Positions 6,569 through 12,884 of a DNA stretch of 30,592 nucleotides are shown one piece after another. Positions within the stretch are counted from its first letter, which is position 1, and each line of letters opens with the position of its first letter. Origin of the DNA: JALQXV01 sp051005235 (lineage in GTDB: Bacteria > Patescibacteriota > Saccharimonadia > Saccharimonadales > 2-12-FULL-41-12); NCBI GenBank assembly GCA_051005235.1, contig JBPCJO010000065.1:1-30592 (forward strand), given 5' to 3'. The notes under the pieces were generated by a model. That model did no database searches, was not told the origin of the DNA, and saw only the letters and a program-made list of their open reading frames with translations. The position numbers and the translations under genes are program-made.

Positions 6569-7924
6569 TTAAGAAGAAGTTTGTCGCTGTCTTCCTAGCT
6601 TAAGACCAACGAGCAGCCAGAAAAGCATCACTACAGTAGAGACTACTAGTACTGGCACTAATCCGAACTCATGCATAAATATTACTGCCATAGCTGTAAC
6701 TAGTCCTCCCCCCATAAAAGGTTCAAAGATTAGCTGCTTATATGCAAAGCTTTCACGTATTTTAATTTTGTTAGCGGGATCAGCCATCCGATTGAGCAGT
6801 AATCCAGTAGCTGTCATGCCCATTGCTTGGCCGTAGTCGGTAATACCGCGCTCAAACCAATTGGTTGAGAATATTCTAGGAGCCAGAAAGAAAAAGCAGG
6901 ATACGATAAAGATAATACCTGCCGCACCAAGCGTAATAAATACAGGTAGGTTATTGCCGATTACGTTTAGAGATACCGTTGCAATAGCACTAGCAATCAG
7001 TAAGTCCAGAGCCATTGCGCTAATTATCTCGGCTGTACGTCGCTGGATAAAATGTTGCTTTCTGAATTTTTTCAGTATCAACTGAACTATTAGACCACCT
7101 ATCATTGCCAATGGAAATAACGGAACATAAGTAAAGAAACGTTTATCGGTAACACCACCGAGCGCCCAGCCCTCCATGGCTATCAAACCTTGTAGTAATA
7201 ACCAGCCTATGCCAATAGCGGCACTAAAAGCTAACAGATTGATTGCTATAGCTTTGGGATTTGTACTAACTTTTTCAGTGAACCGTACAAGATTGTACCC
7301 ACTGCGTATCATGTGCTGACGCTGCTGCTTCCAATGGTCTTCGCCTAGATTTTTATTGTGTTTTCGGTGATACAAATTAATAAATAGAATGCCACTAACA
7401 ACGGCAGTTATGATACTTAGTGTAGCTAGGCCTAATGCAATATCAGTACCCTCTGTCCACCCAAGTTGTTCAAATGTAGGAGCAAGCCCAGCGGCAGTCC
7501 CATGTCCACCGGCAAAGCTGATCTCTATTAAGGAGGCTGCAAGAGGGTTGGTACCAAATACTGGGGTCAAGAATGCGAGCACTAAAATGATGCCAAGCAC
7601 ATACTGCCCCCACGCCATAGTGTTTCCAAACGCTATCATGGGACCAGCCTGCTTCCAGATTTCTTTTCTGCTAGGTATAAATTTGCCTAAGAAAAGCCCA
7701 GCAAAAACGACGCTAATTAAAAACTTGGGGAATTGTGACCAATATTCAGTCACATCGGCATCAATAGTGCCCAATACCTGTGGGCCCAAGATCAATCCGC
7801 CCACTCCTGCAACCAATGAGCTTGGGATAAAGTACTTCTGAAGTATCGTAGAGCCTCGTTTAATAAAACGGGCGATGATCAGTACAAGCGCAAGTACAAC
7901 TAAGCTATCAAATAAAGGAGGCAT
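6569..7924 (-). CDS. gltS: Sodium/glutamate symporter, GltS-type (ESS family)
   Basis: A polytopic membrane protein of 451 residues with ten or more hydrophobic segments. It has the ESS-family layout: two homologous halves, each with a glycine-rich re-entrant segment. Visible marks are SLVAGVGGLILGP near the N-terminus, SFAGGHGTAAGLAPTFEQLG in the first half, and TDYGQAMGMTATGLLLNRMA in the second, as in glutamate:sodium symporters. It is somewhat longer than E. coli GltS (about 400), largely in the central loop. The frame continues up to a GTG at 7978. TATACT (7932-7937) lies seven bases before the ATG at 7924, so that start, on a leaderless mRNA, is preferred. The actual substrate could be another amino or dicarboxylic acid. 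Confidence 0.8.
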   Translation of the reverse strand: MPPLFDSLVVLALVLIIARFIKRGSTILQKYFIPSSLVAGVGGLILGPQVLGTIDADVTEYWSQFPKFLISVVFAGLFLGKFIPSRKEIWKQAGPMIAFGNTMAWGQYVLGIILVLAFLTPVFGTNPLAASLIEISFAGGHGTAAGLAPTFEQLGWTEGTDIALGLATLSIITAVVSGILFINLYHRKHNKNLGEDHWKQQRQHMIRSGYNLVRFTEKVSTNPKAIAINLLAFSAAIGIGWLLLQGLIAMEGWALGGVTDKRFFTYVPLFPLAMIGGLIVQLILKKFRKQHFIQRRTAEIISAMALDLLIASAIATVSLNVIGNNLPVFITLGAAGIIFIVSCFFFLAPRIFSTNWFERGITDYGQAMGMTATGLLLNRMADPANKIKIRESFAYKQLIFEPFMGGGLVTAMAVIFMHEFGLVPVLVVSTVVMLFWLLVGLKLGRQRQTSS

Positions 7925-8012
7925 TAGCATTAGTATAACAATACACAGGCTTCTACCGTAATTGTTCGAACGTCCCACTTAGTTTGATAACTTCTACAGA
8001 TATAAAATTAAA

Positions 8013-8030
8013 TGGCTGGGGATGAGGGAT
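8013..8030 (-). repeat. tRNA-Gln 3'-end repeat, second copy
   Basis: TGGCTGGGGATGAGGGAT is identical to the first 18 bases of the tRNA-Gln 3' end at 8452-8469, in the same orientation. It sits directly at the edge of the second 249-bp element copy. Confidence 0.8.
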
Positions 8031-8277
8031 ATCGCCGCCTTCGCGTCTCTTCCGCTCAGTCATGCTCTAAGCCACTTTTTAAAAGTATGCACTAAAGACA
8101 TACTTCTACCCAAGTATAAGTATGCATAGAGTACATACTGAGTATGAACTTTTAAAAAGTGGCTTCTGCGCGTGCCTTCGCTCCACCGAACCCCTCGTTC
8201 GCGTTGCTCACTCTTACGGGCTTCGGATCACTCATCCGGAGATGAAAAAAGACCGCCCTGGCGGACAGTCTCTTTTC
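8029..8277. repeat. 249-bp palindromic element, copy 2
   Basis: Second copy of the element at 6234-6482. The 18-bp arms (8069-8086 and 8148-8165) are identical to those of copy 1, while the enclosed loop has several substitutions. This suggests that the arms, rather than the loop sequence, are maintained. It is bounded exactly by tRNA-end repeats on both sides (8013-8030 and 8279-8296). The 82-residue minus-strand frame through it is considered spurious. Confidence 0.8.
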
Positions 8278-8278
8278 G

Positions 8279-8296
8279 TGGCTGGGGATGAGGGAT
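8279..8296 (-). repeat. tRNA-Gln 3'-end repeat, third copy
   Basis: Another identical 18-mer (TGGCTGGGGATGAGGGAT), 266 bases after the copy at 8013 and 173 bases before the real tRNA end. Together the three form tandem modules each headed by the tRNA 3' end. Confidence 0.8.
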
Positions 8297-8410
8297 AGCG
8301 CGCAAGCTTCACTTGCGCTTCTTCCTGCGGTACTCGATAAAACTAAGCAAGCCTTAGTTTTATCTCCGTTCCTCGTCCGCCGAACCCTGCGGGTTCGCAT
8401 CCCTCAACCA
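8287..8410. other. Highly structured multi-hairpin segment
   Basis: Nested inverted repeats fill this module. The outer arms TGAGGGAT (from 8289) and ATCCCTCA (to about 8406) enclose GCGCAAG/CTTGCGC, the 12-bp GATAAAACTAAG/CTTAGTTTTATC and CGAACCC/GGGTTCG. The right outer arm with its neighbour reads GGGTTCGCATCCCTCA, a one-mismatch inverted copy of the T-loop and 3' strand of tRNA-Gln. It may be a structured RNA, a recombination site or a mobile-element remnant. Transcription is unproven. Confidence 0.45.
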
Positions 8411-8452
8411 AAAAAGGTTTGCCAACAAGCAAAATGCTTATTGCCAAACCTT
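8410..8452 (-). terminator. Rho-independent terminator of tRNA-Gln
   Basis: A near-perfect hairpin (8414-8452) begins at the tRNA 3' end, pairing AAGGTTTG with CAAACCTT and continuing through CAA and AAGCA. On the minus strand it is followed by a run of T (complement of the A tract at 8410-8415). This is a strong intrinsic terminator directly downstream of the tRNA. Confidence 0.85.
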
Positions 8453-8525
8453 GGCTGGGGATGAGGGATTCGAACCCCCGATCGTGGAACCAGAATCCAC
8501 TGCCTTACCACTTGGCCAATCCCCA
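8452..8525 (-). tRNA. tRNA-Gln (anticodon CTG)
   Basis: A full cloverleaf on the minus strand. The acceptor arms TGGGGAT/ATCCCCA carry discriminator G and an encoded CCA. The D-arm region is GCCAAGTGGTAAGGC. The anticodon stem GTGGA/TCCAC has loop TTCTGGT, giving anticodon CTG for CAG codons. The T-arm loop is TTCGAAT. The sequence closely follows bacterial tRNA-Gln. It has its own promoter at 8550-8578 and a terminator at 8410-8452. Its 3' end is duplicated at several upstream sites, marking it as an integration target. Confidence 0.95.
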
Positions 8526-8549
8526 TTATTGCCGGGTTTACAGGGGGTA

Positions 8550-8578
8550 ATTGTAGCTGTTTATGACGAAAAGCTCAA
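8550..8578 (-). promoter_or_regulatory. Promoter of tRNA-Gln
   Basis: On the minus strand, TTGAGC (8573-8578), a 17-base spacer and TACAAT (8550-8555) lie about 25 bases before the tRNA 5' end. It sits in the spacer after the LCP gene stop, so the tRNA need not depend on read-through. Confidence 0.65.
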
Positions 8579-8598
8579 GAGGAGGAGAGTGAAAGCAT

Positions 8599-9801
8599 TT
8601 ATTGGCTGAGTCGTTTAACCAGCGCTTGAATCTCACTAAAGTCGTCCGTACCGGCGGCAGGCACCAAAGCCGATTGGCCAGAGCGGGTTCGGTAGCTGGT
8701 AAGCAGGTTTACTTTGTCGACGTTTGTCAGGTTAACTGACTGGAGGCTGGTGCTTGGCACAGATTGAACAAGTCTAAGTATTGGGATTGTCTCCGATAAC
8801 TGCAGGTCAGTTTTGACGTTGTTAGCAACGGCGTCAAAAAATTGTTTGTTGAGGCGGGGGTCTAAGATTAGCTTCCAGTTGAGTTCGGCTTTGATGGCAG
8901 CAAAGACTTGTTGCTGGTTTTGGACGCGGTTAAAGTCGGACTGCGGGAAGCCGTATGATCCGGCGGTAGAGCCGCGGGCGCGGGTTAGGCGCAGCGCGGT
9001 TTGGCCGTCAATTTGCTGTGGGCCGTTGGCTAATTTGAGCGGGCCGCCTTCTTCGGGTTTAAAGTTCGGGTCGTATAAGCCGTCGGGGTCAGGGCTTTGA
9101 ATAGTTACGGTGATGCCTCCAAGCGCGTCAACAATATCGCGCACCGCGCCGTAGTCTATAATTACGTAATAATGGATTGGAATGTTGAAATTGTCGCTGA
9201 CAACCTTTTGGAGTAAGCCAACGCCACCGGGTGGATAGCCCGCTTCGCTAAAACCTTGCTGCTCGCCGGCTTGAAAGGCTTCGTTGATCTTGGCTGAGCG
9301 ATAGTCGGGAATATCAACGTATAAGTCGCGCGGGACGCTGAGCATAAAACCAGTTTTATCGGCTTTATCGAGGCTAACAACCAAGATAGAGTCGGTTAGC
9401 AGAGCGCCGGCGTGGTTGGGGTCGTCAGCCGAGTAGCCGATCATCATAATGTTCGTCCGGTCAGCTGTATTTTTGAGCGGCGTTTGCAACAGGGCACCGC
9501 CGACGTTGCTAGTTCCAAACAGCTTTTGGCTGGCAGACGACGCATTGCGCAGGTCCCAGACGCCAATCACCAAAAGTGGGGTAATTATAAGAACGAATAA
9601 TAACAATAAGGCTTTTTTAAAGCCAAACCGGCGCTTGCGTTTTTCTTGTATCGGTTTTTGGGTGGTGGGGCGGCTAGCGGCAGGGCGCGGCTGGCTGTAC
9701 CCGTCAGTAGGCGTGCCTGGCTTATACGAAGTATACGACAAAGTTTGGTTGACGTCGTAGCGGCGGGGTTGTTGTTTTTTAGGTGGATTTGGTTGTTTCA
9801 T
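8599..9801 (-). CDS. LytR-CpsA-Psr (LCP) family cell-wall glycopolymer ligase
   Basis: LCP enzymes move glycopolymers from undecaprenyl carriers onto peptidoglycan outside the membrane. The 400-residue product has a proline- and charge-rich cytoplasmic tail (1-60), one membrane anchor (about 61-83) and an extracellular LCP domain (about 112-330). Conserved residues are visible: D137 in TDSILVVSLD, R158-D159 in SVPRDLYVDIP, and ARGSTAGSYGFPQSDFNRVQ, where the lipid-phosphate-binding arginines lie. The C-terminal tail resembles the LytR C-terminal region. The start ATG at 9801 lies about 20 bases after a promoter at the edge of the inverted repeat (9827-9856). It implies a Gram-positive-like envelope polymer, consistent with Saccharibacteria. 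Confidence 0.92.
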   Translation of the reverse strand: MKQPNPPKKQQPRRYDVNQTLSYTSYKPGTPTDGYSQPRPAASRPTTQKPIQEKRKRRFGFKKALLLLFVLIITPLLVIGVWDLRNASSASQKLFGTSNVGGALLQTPLKNTADRTNIMMIGYSADDPNHAGALLTDSILVVSLDKADKTGFMLSVPRDLYVDIPDYRSAKINEAFQAGEQQGFSEAGYPPGGVGLLQKVVSDNFNIPIHYYVIIDYGAVRDIVDALGGITVTIQSPDPDGLYDPNFKPEEGGPLKLANGPQQIDGQTALRLTRARGSTAGSYGFPQSDFNRVQNQQQVFAAIKAELNWKLILDPRLNKQFFDAVANNVKTDLQLSETIPILRLVQSVPSTSLQSVNLTNVDKVNLLTSYRTRSGQSALVPAAGTDDFSEIQALVKRLSQ

Positions 9802-9826
9802 AGATTTATCGACTCATACGTCGTAC

Positions 9827-9856
9827 ACTATATAGGACTTTCACACTTTTCTACAG
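9827..9856 (-). promoter_or_regulatory. Promoter of the LCP gene, left arm of repeat
   Basis: On the minus strand, CTGTAG (9851-9856), an 18-base spacer beginning AAAAGTGTGAAAGTCC, and TATAGT (9827-9832). The same spacer occurs in the promoters at 9967-9994 and 11461-11490. The predicted start is about 20 bases before the LCP ATG. Confidence 0.5.
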
Positions 9857-9993
9857 TTCCAGGCTCTACCTGAGCGGCTACGACCTTTTATCTTTCTCTC
9901 GGTGTAGCTACAGCTACCCCTCCAGAAATCTAAAAGCTCTCGTTCGTCTCAGCTAAACCCTGGCACCTGCACAAAAGTGTGAAAGTCCTATAT
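9830..9993. repeat. 164-bp inverted-repeat element with a promoter in each arm
   Basis: The arms at 9830-9856 and 9968-9993 are complementary over about 26 bases (core ATAGGACTTTCACACTTTT) with few mismatches. Weaker pairing (CCAGG, CTGAG) continues inward. It fills the divergent spacer between the LCP gene and the EEP gene. The right half (9927-9993) recurs at 11422-11487. It resembles a miniature inverted-repeat element that has become a bidirectional promoter. Confidence 0.7.
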
Positions 9994-9994
9994 T
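9967..9994 (+). promoter_or_regulatory. Promoter of the EEP gene, right arm of repeat
   Basis: CTGCAC (9967-9972), a 16-base spacer AAAAGTGTGAAAGTCC, and TATATT (9989-9994). GATAAT (9995-10000) and TATTAT (10008-10013) are alternative -10 boxes closer to the ATG at 10018, so the exact start site is uncertain. Confidence 0.4.
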
Positions 9995-10017
9995 GATAAT
10001 ACGGGACTATTATCAGA

Positions 10018-10995
10018 ATGTCAGGTGAAATAGCAAAAGCAGAAGATTCGGGGCGATTTAGCCACCTCAGTCCAGCCAAACGCTGGCTGGCGGTTGCCGG
10101 TGCCATGGCAGCGACTGCCCTAGGCGGTGTCGTCTATCATGAAGTCGGTGATTACTTCGATAAATCAGGTATTGTCACGTCCAGTGACCCGATTGATCCG
10201 CAACCGGCCGATATCGACAGCATACATGCCGTTGGTAGCTGGAACATGCACAACGAAACGGCCGAGCGGCTTAATGAAATAAAATATTTCGCCGCTTCCA
10301 ATCAGCTCGACGTGGTAGCACTGCAAGAAGTAAATGCCGAAGATTTTGATCTGCTAAAAACTGAGTTCCAGGATAATTGGTACTTACGCTACGTGCTGGC
10401 TGACACCAAGCAGGAGGTTACCTCTGGCGGTTTTGGCAATGTTCTGATGAGCCGACAACAGCCAAAGGATGTTACAACACTTTCGATTGAAGGCGACTCA
10501 TTTGACGACACGCTCACAACTACCGTTGCCAGTGCCAGCAAAGATATTGTGGCGCTCGACAGTTCATTTAAAAATTCGCGCGAAGCGATGGTAGAGAACC
10601 GGGCGGCCATCGCCTTTACGGTTCAGGCTTACGACGGCAACCAGCTCCGTGATATTCGGGTTATGACTGCGCATATTGCCGGAAAACGAGCCGTGCACGG
10701 AGCGCAGCTCCAAAAAATTGTAGAATTCGTCAAGGAAAACACCAAAGAAGACCGACCGACTGTGGTTTGCGGCGACCTTAATGGCATAAAACGTACAGTT
10801 ATTCCGGCTTTTGCTAAAATTGGCTTTATTACGCCGATAACTGGGCCAACGGCGGTTAGGCAGCACAAAACACTCGACTATTGCTCATATTCCGAAGCGG
10901 GCGTTATCGGTTTGCCAGAAGTTACAATTTCGCAAAAATATACAACCGATCATCACGCTATAGTTGCTCGTTGGACTCTTTATAACACCGACTGA
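10018..10995 (+). CDS. Membrane-anchored endonuclease/exonuclease/phosphatase (EEP) protein
   Basis: A 325-residue protein with a short cytoplasmic head, one membrane segment (about 23-40) and an extracytoplasmic EEP domain (about 68-322). The metal-dependent phosphodiesterase residues are all visible: N76 in GSWNMHNE, E104 in ALQEVN, H219 in MTAHI, D253 and N255 in VCGDLNG, and D311-H312 in TTDHHAIV. The family includes DNases, sphingomyelinase-like and phosphoinositide phosphatases, so the substrate cannot be assigned. A surface nuclease feeding nucleotide salvage would fit a host-dependent lifestyle, but this is inference. It has no Shine-Dalgarno sequence and ends in TGA, supporting the standard code. 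Confidence 0.85.
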   Translation: MSGEIAKAEDSGRFSHLSPAKRWLAVAGAMAATALGGVVYHEVGDYFDKSGIVTSSDPIDPQPADIDSIHAVGSWNMHNETAERLNEIKYFAASNQLDVVALQEVNAEDFDLLKTEFQDNWYLRYVLADTKQEVTSGGFGNVLMSRQQPKDVTTLSIEGDSFDDTLTTTVASASKDIVALDSSFKNSREAMVENRAAIAFTVQAYDGNQLRDIRVMTAHIAGKRAVHGAQLQKIVEFVKENTKEDRPTVVCGDLNGIKRTVIPAFAKIGFITPITGPTAVRQHKTLDYCSYSEAGVIGLPEVTISQKYTTDHHAIVARWTLYNTD

Positions 10996-11069
10996 TTGTA
11001 TATATAACCGTTTAGCAGTAAAATCACAGGCAAGATGCTGTTCAAAAAAACAAGTGAAATAAAAATTGC

Positions 11070-11210
11070 ATGACAAACGCCGTCAACTTTGCACCGGCTG
11101 ACACCAGACCACTAACAGGTGTCGCCAAACTATTGATGAGTTCACAGGCCCTGGTGTCTGTCTTTACGCTGGCCTTGGTTGTGGCGCGCTCTGTTAGCTT
11201 GCTTGGATAG
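11070..11210 (+). CDS. Hypothetical small membrane protein (46 aa)
   Basis: A 46-residue frame from ATG 11070 to TAG 11210: a polar head (MTNAVNFAPADTRPLTG) followed by one hydrophobic helix (roughly residues 25-44, ALVSVFTLALVVARSVSLL). No family is recognised. A minus-strand frame overlaps it but is less plausible, since this strand continues the direction of both neighbours and gives a clean membrane helix. No clear ribosome binding site. It may form a pair with the next small frame. Confidence 0.4.
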   Translation: MTNAVNFAPADTRPLTGVAKLLMSSQALVSVFTLALVVARSVSLLG

Positions 11211-11252
11211 TGTAAGAATAAGCAATTTTCTTTTCTCGTCGGCTTTGCTACC

Positions 11253-11420
11253 ATGCATGCAATGAAGTTTCTTTTTATGCTGCTGCTCGTCGGTTTTTTG
11301 GCAGCTAGCCCGGTTTATTTACTCGACAATTTTGTATTACCCGAGCTGGATTCGCTGGCAAACAGTTACCGCAATGCTGATGCTACAGCGCAGGGCGTCG
11401 TTACTGCCAAATCCAATTAG
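11253..11420 (+). CDS. Hypothetical small secreted or membrane-anchored protein (55 aa)
   Basis: A 55-residue frame from ATG 11253 (or 52 residues from ATG 11262) to TAG 11420. It begins with a signal-peptide-like segment, MKFLFMLLLVGFLAASPVY, and continues with a short polar tail containing LPELDSLANSYRNADA. It lies 42 bases after the preceding small membrane frame and immediately before the promoter repeat at 11422. No family recognised. The clear signal or anchor segment favours a real gene; no good ribosome binding site is seen. Confidence 0.45.
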   Translation: MHAMKFLFMLLLVGFLAASPVYLLDNFVLPELDSLANSYRNADATAQGVVTAKSN

Positions 11421-11421
11421 C

Positions 11422-11487
11422 AATCTAAAAGCTCTCGTTCGTCTCAGCTAAACCCTGGCTTTGCACAAAAGTGTAAAAGTCCTGTAT
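11422..11487 (+). repeat. Second, half-copy of the promoter repeat
   Basis: This segment matches 9927-9993 almost base for base, including the shared stretch AAAGCTCTCGTTCGTCTCAG and the AAAAGTGT(G/A)AAAGTCC spacer. Only the right half of the inverted repeat is present. It supplies the promoter for the leader of the PLP enzyme and metK. Confidence 0.75.
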
Positions 11488-11490
11488 ACT
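11461..11490 (+). promoter_or_regulatory. Promoter of the PLP enzyme-metK operon
   Basis: TTGCAC (11461-11466), an 18-base spacer and TATACT (11485-11490). Predicted transcription starts near 11497, giving a leader of about 210 bases that contains the riboswitch candidate and terminator. Confidence 0.65.
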
Positions 11491-11520
11491 TTTAAACAGC
11501 CTTTCGTTTTAACAATTCAA

Positions 11521-11650
11521 ATATAAAGAGCGCAGCGAGAGATCTAGCTTGATGACCTGCCAGCAACCAATTTGCCCGACGCGCCGAAGGCCGCAGACAC
11601 AAATAACGGTGCTCCACCTAGTCCCGATAATGTCGGGGAAGATATTGCAC
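11521..11650 (+). promoter_or_regulatory. SAM-I-clan riboswitch candidate
   Basis: The leader shows the ordered conserved blocks of SAM-I-type aptamers: AGAG, GATGA, GCAACC, GGTGC, a CCCGA/TCGGG hairpin (about 11622-11636) and GAAGAT. GCAACC and GGTGC are joined by a plausible P3 stem: ACC-ATTTG (about 11565-11573) pairs with CAAAT-GGT (about 11600-11610). P2 appears shorter than usual. P1 pairing (GCGCAG with TTGCAC) is imperfect, so it may be a variant or belong to a related SAM class. Its position upstream of a sulfur amino-acid PLP enzyme and metK strongly supports SAM sensing. Confidence 0.6.
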
Positions 11651-11670
11651 ATACTACTTAGTTTGCCCGT

Positions 11671-11708
11671 ATCCCTTCCTCGAATAAATTCGAAGAAGGG
11701 ATATTTTT
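11671..11708 (+). terminator. Leader terminator overlapping the ribosome binding site
   Basis: ATCCCTTC and CGAA (11671-11684) pair with TTCG and GAAGGGAT (11689-11702), followed by ATTTTT, directly before the ATG at 11709. The 3' strand contains GAAGGG, the only Shine-Dalgarno-like sequence for the gene, eight bases before the start. Forming the hairpin would therefore both end transcription and hide the ribosome binding site. GTCGGGGAAGATA (11632-11645) can pair imperfectly with TATCCCTTCCTCGA and so act as an antiterminator. Confidence 0.75.
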
Positions 11709-12872
11709 ATGTCAGAAACACTAACTATGAGTCGGGGCGTCCCGTCATTTGAGACAACGACGGAATTGCGCGAAGCGATGAACGCCAAGGCCAATTTTGT
11801 AAACCGCGATTTATACCCTCGCGATGGTTCGCGAACGCTTGGCGAGATAGAAGCAAAACTCGCAAACCTTGTGGGTGTTAGCGAGCACGAGGTGCTAGCT
11901 TATGGTTCTGGCATGTCTGCTACGACGGGTGCTATTGACATTGGCCTGCACCTCTCAGATAAGAACAAACCGTTTATTGCCTGTGCCCAAGAATCTTATA
12001 GCCAATCAAAACGCTATGTCGAGCATTTTCTAAATGGTCCGCGCAATAAGGTTACCTATATCGATAGTGGAGACCCTGCGCATGTTGAGCGTTTGCTACG
12101 ACGCGACGATATTGACGTTTTGGTTAGTGAGACGATCTCTAATTACGTTAATATGCCTGTTTTAAACGTACAGCATTTGCTAGATGTCACACGTCAGCTT
12201 AAAAAGCCGCCAGTTGTAATTCTAGATAATACATTGCCACTTTCTACTGGTTTGCCGATTGGTGAAATGCTAGAACCTGACGATAGGATTATCGTTGTAG
12301 AGAGTGGCACCAAGTCATACAGCTTTAACCAAGACACCCTAGGAGTCAGCTATACAAAGAATGAAGAGCTATTGCACTGGTTACGGCGCTACCGACGAAC
12401 CCGAGGAGATTTACCGGGCAGCCAGAGCCAAGAACTTATAGCAGATCTTTTACCGGACAGTCGCGAAAGTTTTGATGCACGAAATAAACGTCTCTTTAAA
12501 ACAACCGGTAAGATTGCGTTGACCCTGGCTACTCGAGGCCAAGAAGTGGACGATGATCGATTCTATGTAGCCCATCCGGCTATTCCAACTCACGAAAATG
12601 CCGAACTTTATAACGTGCAGCACCCTGATGGCGGCGCGCCAGTGCTATATATTACAGCCACTCCATCAAGCCAGCTGGATCAACATGATGTTATTGAACG
12701 TCTGTGGTCCAGCCCGGACGTGCGTGAGCAGGCTCGACTTGGCCAGAGCTTTGGCTTTGACGACGCGCGCATTATTTATGATGAGTATCAGCCAGTTGTC
12801 CGGGTAGCTGGTGGAGCTAATAGCAACGGCAATGAACTTGGCGCGGCATTAGCTAACGCCCTCTACAATTAA
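11709..12872 (+). CDS. Cys/Met-metabolism PLP-dependent enzyme
   Basis: A 387-residue fold-type I enzyme of the cystathionine gamma-synthase/methionine gamma-lyase family, of normal length. PLP-binding marks are present: GSGMS at 66-70 near the phosphate site, D173 in ILDNTLPLS under the pyridine nitrogen, and K202 in ESGTKSYSF as the Schiff-base lysine. QSFGFDDARI and an arginine in VVRVAGG fit the C-terminal substrate-carboxylate region. The family covers synthases, lyases and sulfhydrylases, so the reaction is not fixed. The SAM-type leader and metK 12 bases downstream place it in methionine or homocysteine metabolism. Start at ATG 11709; ATG 11727 is an alternative. Confidence 0.85.
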   Translation: MSETLTMSRGVPSFETTTELREAMNAKANFVNRDLYPRDGSRTLGEIEAKLANLVGVSEHEVLAYGSGMSATTGAIDIGLHLSDKNKPFIACAQESYSQSKRYVEHFLNGPRNKVTYIDSGDPAHVERLLRRDDIDVLVSETISNYVNMPVLNVQHLLDVTRQLKKPPVVILDNTLPLSTGLPIGEMLEPDDRIIVVESGTKSYSFNQDTLGVSYTKNEELLHWLRRYRRTRGDLPGSQSQELIADLLPDSRESFDARNKRLFKTTGKIALTLATRGQEVDDDRFYVAHPAIPTHENAELYNVQHPDGGAPVLYITATPSSQLDQHDVIERLWSSPDVREQARLGQSFGFDDARIIYDEYQPVVRVAGGANSNGNELGAALANALYN

Positions 12873-12884
12873 GAAAGGAAATTT

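Noticed and set aside
8152..8400. 82-residue minus-strand frame
   Set aside because: It runs through the duplicated palindromic element and the multi-hairpin module. The product has a low-complexity arginine/alanine/serine composition, and the frame is not conserved in the other element copy.
4539..8476. CRISPR-like array from repeated 18-mers
   Set aside because: The repeats are tRNA 3' ends spaced by hundreds to thousands of bases. There are no regular spacers and no cas genes.
11042..11254. 70-residue minus-strand frame
   Set aside because: It is antisense to a small plus-strand frame with a clear membrane helix, opposes both neighbouring genes and resembles no protein.
11549..11752. 67-residue plus-strand frame in the metK-operon leader
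   Set aside because: It overlaps the riboswitch candidate and terminator and runs out of frame into the PLP enzyme gene. There is no ribosome binding site or protein-like composition.
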